Part shown: positions 16,502 to 25,641 of the stretch, one piece after another
Layout: each line of letters starts with the position of its first letter
How positions within the stretch are numbered: the first letter of the stretch is position 1
Origin: Deltaproteobacteria bacterium
GTDB taxonomy: Bacteria > Myxococcota_A > Polyangia > Haliangiales > Haliangiaceae
Length of the DNA stretch: 64,000 bases
Reading direction: 5' to 3'
Assembly: GCA_020630875.1 (NCBI GenBank)
Contig: JAHDIH010000007.1
Span: 62,001 to 126,000 of the forward strand
Position numbers and translations under genes: made by a program
The notes under the pieces: generated by a model
The model's database searches: none
The model's input: the letters and a program-made list of their open reading frames with translations, nothing else
Told to the model about the DNA's origin: nothing

Positions 16502-17590
16502 CGCATCCCAGGCTTGAAACAGCGCATCTACGCTGCTTTCACGCGCTCCGTTGCCCATAAGACCCACCCGCCAGACTTGCCCTGCAAGCGGCCCTAGCCC
16601 GCCTCCTACTTCAATGCCAAATTCTTCGAGCAAACGTTGCCGATGGGCTTTCTCGTCGATTTTAGAATCGACCCGGATCGTATTGAGCATCGGCAATCTG
16701 TGACTTTCATTTTCAACAAAAAACTGCAGCTTTCGCTGCCCCATCATTTCCCTCATATAATGATACGTCCGTTTATGCCTTGAGAAGCACTCTACCAAGC
16801 CCTCTTCCAGTACGGCCTCCACCGACGCAAGAAGCGCCATTACCATATTTACGGGAGCGGTGTGGTGGTACGCCCGGTCTCCTCCCCAGTAATTACTAAG
16901 TAACTCAACGTCTAAGTACCACGATGATATTGCCTGCATGCGACTTCGACGTTTGGCCATCGCACGCGAAGAAAACGTTACCGGCGCAAGCCCTGGAGGA
17001 CACGACAAACATTTTTGACTGCCACTGAAAGCAGCATCTACCTGCCATTGATCGAGTTTTAGCTCCAACCCACCTAGACTTGTGACGCAGTCGAGCACAA
17101 AAAGCCCACCCGCGTTTTGAATCGTTTCTCCGATATGAGACAGGTCTTGCAAAACACCAGTTGAAGTCTCTGCATGAACAAGACACGTAACCGCCGGACG
17201 GAAGTCCTCAACTTCCGAAATGATAGTGGCTTGTTCAAACGGCCTTCCCCACTCTTGAGAAACAATTTTTACTTTTCCGCCCAGACGCTGGGCTAGCTCG
17301 GCCATTCGTCCACCGAATACGCCGTGCGCGAAAACGAGCACTCGATCGCCTGGACTCACCAAATTCGTCAGCACCATTTCCATGCCAGCAGACCCTGTAC
17401 CGCTTGCAGCAAACGTTAACTCGTTATTCGTTCCAAATAACTTCCGTAGCCCCGCTGACAAATCGTCCATAGCCCGTAAAAAATAAGGATCCATGTGACC
17501 CACCGGCGGCTGGGCCAGCGCATCCAATGCTTGCGGGTAACACGGTGATGGGCCGGGGCCGAGAAGCAGTCGCGTTGGCGGATTTCTCAT
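16490..17590 (-). CDS. Class V aminotransferase (alanine-glyoxylate / serine-pyruvate type)
   Basis: PLP-dependent transaminase of fold type I. It opens with LLLGPGPSPCYPQAL, has TFAASGTGSAGMEM, the substrate-side HAETSTG, LDCVTSLGG and the PLP lysine in SGSQKCLSCPPGLAP, all diagnostic of the AGXT/serine-glyoxylate group; 366 residues is the normal length. Likely interconverts alanine or serine with glyoxylate or pyruvate in the cytoplasm. Its start overlaps the stop of the hotdog-protein gene by 4 bp. Confidence 0.92.
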   Translation of the reverse strand: MRNPPTRLLLGPGPSPCYPQALDALAQPPVGHMDPYFLRAMDDLSAGLRKLFGTNNELTFAASGTGSAGMEMVLTNLVSPGDRVLVFAHGVFGGRMAELAQRLGGKVKIVSQEWGRPFEQATIISEVEDFRPAVTCLVHAETSTGVLQDLSHIGETIQNAGGLFVLDCVTSLGGLELKLDQWQVDAAFSGSQKCLSCPPGLAPVTFSSRAMAKRRSRMQAISSWYLDVELLSNYWGGDRAYHHTAPVNMVMALLASVEAVLEEGLVECFSRHKRTYHYMREMMGQRKLQFFVENESHRLPMLNTIRVDSKIDEKAHRQRLLEEFGIEVGGGLGPLAGQVWRVGLMGNGARESSVDALFQAWDALRL

Positions 17591-18114
17591 CCTCGTTTTT
17601 TGGGACCGACTAAAGTTTCTAAGTACACTTCGGTAACTACTTCGCCTTTTTCATTCGAAATCTCTACTTTGATTTCGTACTCTTGACGTTCCGCGGTGTC
17701 GAGAATGGGAGCATGCGATCGAGCGGTCAGCGTACCACGTGCTTTCTTCAAATATTTGGCGCGTAGTCCCGCAACAATAAATCTTCCATCATCTGGCATG
17801 GAGTACTGAAGTGCAAGATTCCCCGCTAGCTCCGCCAAATTTACTAGCGCGATGGCGTGGACCGACTTGAGATGATTGCGAACCCCTCTGCGATCTTTGA
17901 GCTGGATTTCGCAGTAGCCTGGCTCTAAAACCTTAACTTCAGATTTGATAGAACCTGAATAGGGAACCATCGCCCCAAGCATTTTGTCGAATAGGCGAGA
18001 TCCACCAGGAACAGGTTTGAACTTGTCCCAAGCATCACGAATTAAATTTCTTTCCTCTAAACTTAGAATTGCCACGGTGCAGCCTGGCATGACGTGCTGT
18101 GTCAAGGCAACCAT
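17587..18114 (-). CDS. Hotdog-fold protein, DUF4442 type
   Basis: The 175-residue cytoplasmic protein has the hotdog pattern of a DUF4442 acyl-CoA thioesterase-like domain: a central helix HAIALVNLAELAGNLAL preceded by NHLKSV and followed by strands GRFIVAGLRAKYLKKARGTL and EYEIKVEISNEKGEVVTEVYLETLVG. No catalytic assignment can be made. It precedes and is translationally coupled to the aminotransferase gene. An internal ATG nine codons in is an alternative start. Confidence 0.75.
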   Translation of the reverse strand: MVALTQHVMPGCTVAILSLEERNLIRDAWDKFKPVPGGSRLFDKMLGAMVPYSGSIKSEVKVLEPGYCEIQLKDRRGVRNHLKSVHAIALVNLAELAGNLALQYSMPDDGRFIVAGLRAKYLKKARGTLTARSHAPILDTAERQEYEIKVEISNEKGEVVTEVYLETLVGPKKRG

Positions 18115-18238
18115 CTTTACTTACCATCACCCAGGATTCTTTCCCCCAGCCCGAGGGTAAGAAACCACAAGATTGCTCGATTTTGCCTTCTAACATCCTG
18201 AAATAACGACTGGCAGGGCATTTGCAATGCTTAGGCCC

Positions 18239-18607
18239 ATGAAAACTTTATCGCGGATGTTGGGAATCTCATTACTGTCACTATCACTTACTGGCTGCGC
18301 TGCAGAGGAAGAATCCGCCCAGGTCGGTGCGGAGATTATGGTCGCTGAAGAGGCAATGACCGACGCCTACGTCGCTTGTGAAGCCACTGTAGCCACAAGC
18401 ATGCACCAATCGGTAATCGACGCCGGAACTCAAGACGATGCTAGTTGCATTGCCGCTGCCACCGACCTAAGTGGATGCATCACAAAAAAGGATTGCACCA
18501 AACTTCTTGGCGGAGATGTTGGGGTTAGCGTTTGTGAAAACAAAGTAGCGTCCTTCAATACGGCTTGTGGTGTCGTTCTCGACTTTTCCTATGAGGTAAC
18601 GCAGTAA
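18239..18607 (+). CDS. Five-Cys lipoprotein, paralogue 1
   Basis: From ATG 18239: signal peptide with lipobox LSLTGC, then an Ala-rich helical domain. Five cysteines follow the pattern C-x9-C-x5-C-x12-C-x10-C, exactly the spacing found in the next gene, so the two are tandem paralogues. An ATG four codons earlier is in frame. The group continues into a TonB-dependent receptor and a di-haem peroxidase on the same strand, so a role in metal or ligand handling at the outer membrane is a reasonable inference. No family recognised. Confidence 0.75.
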   Translation: MKTLSRMLGISLLSLSLTGCAAEEESAQVGAEIMVAEEAMTDAYVACEATVATSMHQSVIDAGTQDDASCIAAATDLSGCITKKDCTKLLGGDVGVSVCENKVASFNTACGVVLDFSYEVTQ

Positions 18608-18644
18608 ATTTGCCACCTCACTACAGGTATCGGAGTATCGACTT

Positions 18645-19133
18645 ATGAGATTTAGCTTATTTGCAATCATGTTAATGATGGCGTGCGGTTCAGGTGGCAG
18701 CGAAAGCACGGACGAAAGTGCCAGCGCGGCCGAGGCCATCGAACGCCACTATTCCAACTGCGGCAGCCAGTTGGAGCTTCCCGCAGTTTCTGGAGAATCG
18801 TGTGGTCTCGCTCTAAGTGAATTAGAAGAATGCGTCGGAAAAAAAACGTGTGCAGACTTAGAGTCGATGATGCTTGGCTCTGGACTGTGCAATTCCAAAC
18901 ACAGTACGGCGGAGCAAGAGTGCGCCGTGACAATAGAACATACCTTCGCCCCGCAATGCACGAGAGGTAAAGCGTTTCTAGAGACATGCGCCAGCTCCGA
19001 TGAGTGCGACTCTTGTTTATGCAATACGTTTGACGACGGCGGAATGGTTTGCGCCAGAGCTTGCCTAACGGATTCGGATTGCCCTAGCCCATCTCTCGGA
19101 TGCAACAAAAAAGGTATCTGCAAGCGGTCTTAG
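18645..19133 (+). CDS. Five-Cys lipoprotein, paralogue 2, with extra Cys-rich C-terminus
   Basis: 162 residues with lipobox LMMAC. The C-x9-C-x5-C-x12-C-x10-C block of the preceding gene recurs, followed by an added Cys-rich segment (TCASSDECDSCLC, CARACLTDSDCPSPSLGCNKKGIC) resembling small disulphide repeats found in myxobacterial lipoproteins. The receptor gene starts 34 bp before this stop, so the pair is tightly coupled. Function unknown. Confidence 0.78.
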   Translation: MRFSLFAIMLMMACGSGGSESTDESASAAEAIERHYSNCGSQLELPAVSGESCGLALSELEECVGKKTCADLESMMLGSGLCNSKHSTAEQECAVTIEHTFAPQCTRGKAFLETCASSDECDSCLCNTFDDGGMVCARACLTDSDCPSPSLGCNKKGICKRS

Positions 19134-20932
19134 TCGCACTGTCGTGTGCGGCAACTTCTTCAGCGGACGAAGTCAGCGCTGAAGAAGATGAGATTGTTGA
19201 AATTTGGGCCGAGCGAGAGGACAAGCCATTCGATCGAGACACATCGCTGCGTCTCACGAACCAAGACTTGCTTGACCGAGGTATCACCGACCTAGCCGAT
19301 GCGCTCAATAACATTCCAGAGCTAAGAGTGCGCGTGATGGGACGTGGTGGGAAGCAGGTAAACATTAGAGGCGCTCGTAAGGGTTCCGTAAAAGTGTTGA
19401 TTGATGGAATACCAATAGCGGATCCTTACTATGGAACTACGGACATCACCGCCATACCTGTTACTGATATCGCCGAGATACGAGTATCAGGCGCACCAGC
19501 GTCACCGATAGACGGACTCGGCGGCCCCGGCGGAATTGTTGAAGTGCATACTTTTGATGCCTACGGAAACTCTGCAGCAAGAGTGCGCGTCGCTGCAGGC
19601 TCACTTCCAGAGTACCGCTTCTCGGGTACCGCACGCGGTGACGTTGCTGGCATCGCCACACGACTGAACTTTCATGCCGCCAGGCAAAACCGACTGCTAC
19701 TTCAAGAGGATGGTGCGATTCCATCTCTACGGCAAAACCAATGGACTGCAGGTGCCCGTGGAAGGTTCGAGAAACGATTCGGAAATAGACGTCTCGGACT
19801 CGATCTATCCCTACTCAACAAGTCCTACGTAGTTCCTCCCGGAGCTGATGGCATTCGCGCAATAACGAGCGTTGATAAAGAGTCTCAAGAGAGCATCGCC
19901 GCAACCCTTTCTGATCGATGGGGCAAAATGAACGTAGATGTCTTTTTGCATGGCGCCCATCTCACGAAACACTCTCGCTTTTTGCCAGCGCCGGGGGGAG
20001 TTGAAACAGGCTTCGAAAACCTTCGTGGACTCTCGCTAGGAGGACGAATGGTAGTAAGTCGGTACCTGAACAACCAGTTGGCACTACTAGGTTCCGTAGC
20101 GGCAGATTATGCACAAGCAGAATCGAAGCGAGCGCAAATTACCGAGACGGGAAATACTCAGGCAACCAATGCAGCTTTGGGGATTACCTTCAACAATGGC
20201 AGTTGGGACATACGACTTGCAGGTGGCATTACCGTCCCCATTTCGGTCGGAGATTCGCCCTGGCTTGAGTACAAGTTCTCCACGACGTGGAAAGTAGCCA
20301 AGTATACGAAACTTAACGTGGTAGCGGCACGCAAAGGAAGACTTCCGACGATCAGAGAGTTTTTTCAAGACGGTACTGGCAATAAGGAACTCAACCCAGA
20401 AGTTGCCGACTATGCATCGCTGGGAGGAAGTTACCAAAGTGAATCGCTGGACATCACGGCCGAAGGGTTTGCCAAAAGAACTACAGGTCTTTTGCGGTTT
20501 TCTTCCAGCGAAGGCCGCTTGGTAAACTTAGGAAGAACAGATTTTATTGGAGCGGATTTCAGAGCGATCGCTTTTGCCAATCACTTGATTGGAGGCGAAG
20601 CTACCTACAACTATATTTTCGTGACTGACGAAATCCAGGGTGACGACCCACTCGACTTTCTTCCTAAACATCGCTTTGAAGTTGCAGCAACCTCCAAAGT
20701 AAAATCCTGGAGGCTGAGACTACGAGCTCGCTATCTGTCGGAGCAAATTGACGCAGCAACAACCATTCCATCTCAGTTGACCACTCACTTCACAGCCATC
20801 AAAAACTTTAAAGATGTAGCGTTCACCTTGAGAGTAGATAACGTATTCGACCGCCGCCCCCTCATACGCTCAGGTGGAGTGTTTGATAGCGGAAGGACCA
20901 TTTTCTTGGCACTGTCTGCAAGACTCGATTGA
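19100..20932 (+). CDS. TonB-dependent outer-membrane receptor
   Basis: 610 residues: signal peptide (ALSCAATSSADEVSA), a TonB-box-like EIVEIWA near 30, a plug domain at about 45-150 with the typical LLDRGITDLADALNNIPEL, VNIRGARKGSVKVLIDGIPI and PGGIVEVHT, then a beta-barrel ending in VDNVFDRRPL and a C-terminal aromatic-poor strand. It imports a ligand across the outer membrane with TonB energy; the ligand is unknown. It is small for the family. It lies between the Cys lipoproteins and a di-haem cytochrome c peroxidase, all on one strand. Confidence 0.93.
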   Translation: MQQKRYLQAVLVALSCAATSSADEVSAEEDEIVEIWAEREDKPFDRDTSLRLTNQDLLDRGITDLADALNNIPELRVRVMGRGGKQVNIRGARKGSVKVLIDGIPIADPYYGTTDITAIPVTDIAEIRVSGAPASPIDGLGGPGGIVEVHTFDAYGNSAARVRVAAGSLPEYRFSGTARGDVAGIATRLNFHAARQNRLLLQEDGAIPSLRQNQWTAGARGRFEKRFGNRRLGLDLSLLNKSYVVPPGADGIRAITSVDKESQESIAATLSDRWGKMNVDVFLHGAHLTKHSRFLPAPGGVETGFENLRGLSLGGRMVVSRYLNNQLALLGSVAADYAQAESKRAQITETGNTQATNAALGITFNNGSWDIRLAGGITVPISVGDSPWLEYKFSTTWKVAKYTKLNVVAARKGRLPTIREFFQDGTGNKELNPEVADYASLGGSYQSESLDITAEGFAKRTTGLLRFSSSEGRLVNLGRTDFIGADFRAIAFANHLIGGEATYNYIFVTDEIQGDDPLDFLPKHRFEVAATSKVKSWRLRLRARYLSEQIDAATTIPSQLTTHFTAIKNFKDVAFTLRVDNVFDRRPLIRSGGVFDSGRTIFLALSARLD

Positions 20933-20962
20933 CACAAACCCAAACGGTGATAGCTTCGCGTA

Positions 20963-22108
20963 ATGCGTATCTTTGCGATACTGGTGTTATCCGCGGCAAG
21001 TTGTAAATCTAACGCTCCTAGGCAGAGCGAATCCAAGATCGAAAAACTTGGCTCCCTGATATTCATGGATGAGTCACTATCCGAACCAGCAGGCCAAGCT
21101 TGTGGTTCTTGTCATCTTCCAGGACTTCGGTTTACCGGTAACGACCGGTCTTCTGTTATCGCCGTAGCCAACAATGCGCGGCTTGATGACTTTGGAATAA
21201 GAAATGTTCCCACGGTTAGTTACGCCAAATTTATTCCCCCTTTTCAGTTCATAGTGGACGATGGTGAGCGCATCCCCATGGGAGGACTTTTTTGGGACGG
21301 TCGATCTGCAAACTTAGAAGAGCAAGCGGTTGAGCCATTTTATAACCGCCGCGAGATGGGAAACCCAGCCGGAGATTCGGTAGCCAAGAAGATCGAGGCC
21401 GCCCCTTACGCGCCTCTTTTTAAAGAAGTTTTTGGAAAACAGATATTCGACACCCCAGACGTTGCCTTTAAATCAGCGAACAAAGCTCTCGCGGCTTTTC
21501 AACGCTCTAGCATAGTAAATCCATTTTCTAGTAAGTTTGATCAATATTTGCGGGGCAAGTCGTCGCTTAGTGACCTAGAACAAAAGGGTTTTGAACTGTT
21601 CAAAGACAAAGAAAAAGGGAACTGCTTAGCTTGTCATGTTGGCGATGAAAATTCGCGCGACCCAGAAAAATGGCTTTTTACTGACTTCACTTACGACAAT
21701 ATAGGAGTGCCAAGGAATAGGCTTATTCCAGCGAATAAAGACAACGCACACTTTGACCTAGGATTGTGCGCTAGTGAGTTAACGCGCGACTATCCAGAAC
21801 TCAAAGACAAAAAGTATTGTGGTGCGTTCCGGGTACCGACGTTGCGAAACGTTGCCGTAACCTCACCTTACATGCATAACGGTGTCTTTATTACTTTGAA
21901 AGACGCCGTAACGTTCTATTCCACTAGAGATACCGACAGTAGAAGATGGTACCCCAATGGAATCTACGATGACGCCCCGGAAGAATATCACGGTAGCGTC
22001 AACCGAGATGAGCCACCCTACGATAGAAAACCGGGTCAAGCGCCGCGGCTTACAGCCGATGAAATCGAAGCAATCGTTGCGTTCCTTGAAACGCTCACAG
22101 ATCAATAG
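20963..22108 (+). CDS. Di-haem cytochrome c peroxidase / MauG-family lipoprotein
   Basis: 381 residues with lipobox LSAASC and two haem motifs, CGSCH (47-51) and CLACH (221-225), plus family segments GLFWDGRSANLEEQA, AFQRS and RVPTLRNVAVTSPYMHNG. Members reduce H2O2 in the periplasm or carry out MauG-like oxidations of proteins or peptides. As the last gene after a TonB-dependent receptor and two Cys lipoproteins it may modify or detoxify the imported ligand; some MauG relatives work in copper-peptide systems. That link is inference. Confidence 0.92.
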   Translation: MRIFAILVLSAASCKSNAPRQSESKIEKLGSLIFMDESLSEPAGQACGSCHLPGLRFTGNDRSSVIAVANNARLDDFGIRNVPTVSYAKFIPPFQFIVDDGERIPMGGLFWDGRSANLEEQAVEPFYNRREMGNPAGDSVAKKIEAAPYAPLFKEVFGKQIFDTPDVAFKSANKALAAFQRSSIVNPFSSKFDQYLRGKSSLSDLEQKGFELFKDKEKGNCLACHVGDENSRDPEKWLFTDFTYDNIGVPRNRLIPANKDNAHFDLGLCASELTRDYPELKDKKYCGAFRVPTLRNVAVTSPYMHNGVFITLKDAVTFYSTRDTDSRRWYPNGIYDDAPEEYHGSVNRDEPPYDRKPGQAPRLTADEIEAIVAFLETLTDQ

Positions 22109-22149
22109 CTTTTGGTCGCAAGCGAAATTTCAGGAGCTTCTCTAAGGGT

Positions 22150-22181
22150 TGAAGGAGTATGGTGCTAATACTTCGTTTTTT
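22150..22181 (+). terminator. Weak candidate terminator after the peroxidase gene
   Basis: GAAG-GA-GTAT and ATACTTC can pair around a 7-nt loop and are followed by GTTTTTT. The stem is short and bulged, and the end overlaps the 3' end of the convergent cardiolipin synthase gene. Confidence 0.35.
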
Positions 22182-23604
22182 ACAGGTACGGCGCGCCAAG
22201 CTTAGCAACAGAGTCTCTAGTCCGGGCAAAGAATCCGCTGCGTATGTAGGTATCACTGTCGATGAGTTCGCTTTTTTCTCGCAGACGTTCGAAGTGTTCT
22301 GTAAGACGTGCTGCTAGTTTTTCATCAAAAACTTCGAGATTGTACTCAAAATTTAATCGCAAACTTCTTGGGTCCAGATTTGCGGAACCCAAAATGGTAT
22401 AATGGCTATCGATTACGATTACTTTTGAATGATTGAATGGTGGTGGTTGCAAGTATACGCGGCATCCGTACCTTGTGACTTCCGGATAGAAGGCTCGCGA
22501 AGCCCACTTTACAATCGGCAAATTATTCTTTGCGGGAAGCATGATGTCAACTTGCACTCCGCGTAGGGCAGCGGCATGTAACGCAGACAAAAGTTCGCGA
22601 CCAGGAATAAAGTAGGGAGTCATAATTCGTACATGATGGTTTGCGCAGCTTAGCGCCCCCACGATCATCCATTGCAATACTTCAAAGTCTTCATTGGGAC
22701 CATCAGGAACGCTTCGACAAAGCGCATCGCCGGCGACCTTGGCTTCGACCTTTTGCACTGGAGCTTTTTCTCCTGTTGAAAACCCCCAATCCTCGTAAAA
22801 CATGTCCTCTAAAGAAGATACCACCGGACCCAAGAGTTTGAAGTGAACGTCGGCGGTTCTGTTTTTATTTTTCTCATCTTCAACCATATGCCGCTGGCCG
22901 ATATTCATCCCACCAGTAAAGCCAACTTCACCATCGACCGTTAGCAACTTGCGGTGATTACGAAGATTCAAGCGAAGTCCGCGCAATGAAATTGCCAAAG
23001 GCAAAAAGCGAGCGACACGTACGGACTTGTACTCCTTCAAAAGTTTCCTCACCCTTGGACGGGAATACCTTTCTCCGATCGCGTCAATAATTACTCGTAC
23101 GTCAACACCTCGCCCCGCCGCTTCCCCGAGTGCCTTTACGAACAAAAGTCCCGCATCATCGGTATCGAAAATATAGGTGCAGACGAAGACGTGTTTCTTC
23201 GCCTTTTCTATCGCTTCAAGCATCGCGGGGTAAGCTTCTTCTCCATTGAATAACGGCACAACGCTGTTGCCTGCAAGTAATGGCGTACGACAGACCTTTT
23301 CCGATAAAAGCATGAACGAAGAAATGTCTTGGCCTGAATTATCGGTATCCCCCTCGACGTGAAAGGCGGTGTAATCTCGTGCTGCCCCTAGAGAGAATCG
23401 CCCCTCTTCACGCCACCCCTTCGCTTTGGTACGAATACGATTAACACCTAGAATCCAATAGGCAACCCCGCCGAACCCCGGCACGAGCAAACAGATGAAT
23501 ATCCAATTCAACGCTGCTCGCGGATCTCGCTTGTTTAAAAGCGCATGTAAGGCAGAGCCCAGTCCAAAAACCAAGATGCCTGTTGCGCTAGCCCATTGCC
23601 ACAC
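22180..23604 (-). CDS. cls: Cardiolipin synthase, phospholipase D family
   Basis: Joins two phosphatidylglycerols to cardiolipin at the inner membrane. Two N-terminal membrane helices (about 3-22 and 32-52), then two PLD motifs: NHRKLLTVDGEVGFTGG near 215 and NHSKVIVIDSHYTILGSANLD near 391, with the family sequences MTPYFIPGRELLSAL and LDPRSLRLNFEYN. Length 474 matches ClsA. It stands alone between convergent and parallel neighbours without evident operon partners. Confidence 0.93.
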   Translation of the reverse strand: MWQWASATGILVFGLGSALHALLNKRDPRAALNWIFICLLVPGFGGVAYWILGVNRIRTKAKGWREEGRFSLGAARDYTAFHVEGDTDNSGQDISSFMLLSEKVCRTPLLAGNSVVPLFNGEEAYPAMLEAIEKAKKHVFVCTYIFDTDDAGLLFVKALGEAAGRGVDVRVIIDAIGERYSRPRVRKLLKEYKSVRVARFLPLAISLRGLRLNLRNHRKLLTVDGEVGFTGGMNIGQRHMVEDEKNKNRTADVHFKLLGPVVSSLEDMFYEDWGFSTGEKAPVQKVEAKVAGDALCRSVPDGPNEDFEVLQWMIVGALSCANHHVRIMTPYFIPGRELLSALHAAALRGVQVDIMLPAKNNLPIVKWASRAFYPEVTRYGCRVYLQPPPFNHSKVIVIDSHYTILGSANLDPRSLRLNFEYNLEVFDEKLAARLTEHFERLREKSELIDSDTYIRSGFFARTRDSVAKLGAPYL

Positions 23605-23644
23605 AGTTCCGAGTACGTTTCTGAGGGATATTTGTCAACTGATA

Positions 23645-24607
23645 CTAGTCGATATCAGGAAACGCTGCGCATGATGCGTCAAACTTATCAAGGGCTGCCT
23701 GCAAAGCACCTGTTAAGTCACCAGAGCAAATGGAGGACCAGGCCACAGAGTCATCGCCTGCCGCTGCTGCAAACTGTTTCAGTCTGGTGGCTTCCGTAGC
23801 GTCCCCGAGTGTAGACATGCAATCGCTTTGTGCCGCCACGATTGCAGCTGCCCAACGACCGCTTCCGCCCTTGATATTGTCAAAATCCACAATGAAATCT
23901 TGAACGTCGATAATTTCATCCGGTCTGCTTCCGCAAACGCCATGAGAGCCGCCCTCTTCCCAGTCGTCTTGGACTCGTGAACAATCATCTTCGTCGGTAA
24001 GGTAGATGATTCCGAGTAATGCATCTTCCCGCAGGAACCCGTTGTTCTCAGGTGCTTGCAATGCCCAACGAGTCATGAGGAGCGGCATCTCAGTAGAAGG
24101 CCCGGTGGTACCAACGGAAGCTAAATCGCTAAACTTGCTGGAAAGTGATGCATCGTCGCCGGTGAGCCAGCGAGGTCCGCCACCAGAAGGTTGTTTCAGA
24201 ATACCGTTGTCTCCGCTCTCGTTAAACGTTTGCTTAGGAAACGGCGGGATTCCTGGAATGGGAAACGGGGGATTGGGGTCAAGTACAAAGCTCATGTCTC
24301 GACCAGTGGTGGTGACTCCGATACGAAAGTCGACGGGCTTGTCGTCAACGTTGCGATAGTTTTTAATGATATCGGCAAATTTAGAGAAGTTGGTCGTAAG
24401 GTTCGCTTGCTCTTCCGACATGGAACCAGAATCATCGATGACGAAAAGCAAATCGATGTTGGTACAAGCTTCAGGTTCACCAAAGTTTGGTGGGCTGGCA
24501 TCTGCCCCGTCACCATTGCCGTCCTTGCCATCTACTGATGCCGGACCACATCCCAAAAGTACAAGACTCATAACTAGAATTAATTTCACCTCGGGAGAGT
24601 ACATCAA
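23645..24607 (-). CDS. von Willebrand factor A domain lipoprotein
   Basis: 320 residues with lipobox VLLGC. The vWA domain begins at about residue 50: DLLFVIDDSGSMSEEQ carries the MIDAS DxSxS, followed by FRIGVTTTGRD and GIIYLTDEDDCS as later metal-loop segments. Cys residues (ACTN, DDCS, GVCGS, SDCM, SSICS, ASCAAF) suggest disulphides in the envelope. Such lipoproteins are abundant in Myxococcota; the ligand is unknown. Confidence 0.85.
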   Translation of the reverse strand: MMYSPEVKLILVMSLVLLGCGPASVDGKDGNGDGADASPPNFGEPEACTNIDLLFVIDDSGSMSEEQANLTTNFSKFADIIKNYRNVDDKPVDFRIGVTTTGRDMSFVLDPNPPFPIPGIPPFPKQTFNESGDNGILKQPSGGGPRWLTGDDASLSSKFSDLASVGTTGPSTEMPLLMTRWALQAPENNGFLREDALLGIIYLTDEDDCSRVQDDWEEGGSHGVCGSRPDEIIDVQDFIVDFDNIKGGSGRWAAAIVAAQSDCMSTLGDATEATRLKQFAAAAGDDSVAWSSICSGDLTGALQAALDKFDASCAAFPDID

Positions 24608-24705
24608 AAACTTACCCCGTTGACGAAATTATCCCACAAGCTCGTGCAATGTCGGTTTATGGTTGATTTTATGAATAGTTCCTGCCACATACGACAGACG
24701 CAGGG

Positions 24706-25641
24706 ATGATCAAGACCACAAAACTTCACGCTGAATTCAACTCACAAGAAGCCACTTGGTTAGCTTTCCCCTATGTCGAATCGGAATGGGGCGGCCAACT
24801 GGACGAGGCAAAAACGACCTTACGCCACGTGCTCGACGTGTTGGATGCGGCCGGCGAAACCGTGAGACTTTTGGGAGATTACAGAATTGCCTACGGCGAT
24901 TGCTGGCTTCGAGACACCATGCCTATTTTTGCGACACGCAACGACAAGCTGGTCGGCATGGGAGGTAACTTTAACGGTTGGGGAGAAAAGTTTCAGATCC
25001 CAGGTGATGAAACCGTCGCAAGAGACGTTTGCCAAACGTTAGGAATAGAATACATCAAACTCCCTCTCATCCTAGAAGGCGGTGGCATCGATACCGATGG
25101 AGATATCATTATCACCTCAGACTGCCTTCTTCATCCTCGTCGCAATCCAAATCTAAATGCTCGAATGTTACGTGAGCTTCTATGCGAAAGTCTTTCTGCA
25201 AATCAGTGCCTTGTTTTTAACGGCTCTCTGACCAACGACCACACCGACGGTCATATTGATACGCTGGTCCGTTTTGTAGCGAAGAACAAAGTTGTTTGCA
25301 TGACCCCTACCGACTACCGTGACCCCAACTACGAAACATTGCTTTCCTTGCAAGAGCAACTGGCGTTGACTGATCTAGAAGTCGTTACCGTGCCAAGTCC
25401 TGGGCTTGTCTACGACTCCAGCCGTAATGTTGCTCCCGCGAGTTACGTAAACTTCTATATCGCTAACAACGTGGTTTTAGTACCGACGTACGGAGTCGAC
25501 CAAGATGATGCGATGCTGCAAGCGCTAAAGCCACTGTTCCCCAACAGACAGATTGTTGGTATCAATTCTCGCCCTCTTCTCGCGGGCGGCGGAGCAATTC
25601 ATTGTTGCTTAATGCAGCAGCCAAAAATGGAGCCGTCATGA
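24706..25641 (+). CDS. aguA: Agmatine deiminase
   Basis: Hydrolyses agmatine to N-carbamoylputrescine and ammonia. 311 residues of the pentein fold: ATWLAFPYVESEW at the N-terminus, DCWLRDTMPIF, LEGGGIDTDGDIIIT, NDHTDGHIDTLVRF with the catalytic His/Asp, and the nucleophilic Cys300 in GGGAIHCC. Slightly shorter than many homologues (about 350) but all motifs are present. The next gene, N-carbamoylputrescine amidase, overlaps by 4 bp, completing a two-step putrescine route. Confidence 0.95.
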   Translation: MIKTTKLHAEFNSQEATWLAFPYVESEWGGQLDEAKTTLRHVLDVLDAAGETVRLLGDYRIAYGDCWLRDTMPIFATRNDKLVGMGGNFNGWGEKFQIPGDETVARDVCQTLGIEYIKLPLILEGGGIDTDGDIIITSDCLLHPRRNPNLNARMLRELLCESLSANQCLVFNGSLTNDHTDGHIDTLVRFVAKNKVVCMTPTDYRDPNYETLLSLQEQLALTDLEVVTVPSPGLVYDSSRNVAPASYVNFYIANNVVLVPTYGVDQDDAMLQALKPLFPNRQIVGINSRPLLAGGGAIHCCLMQQPKMEPS

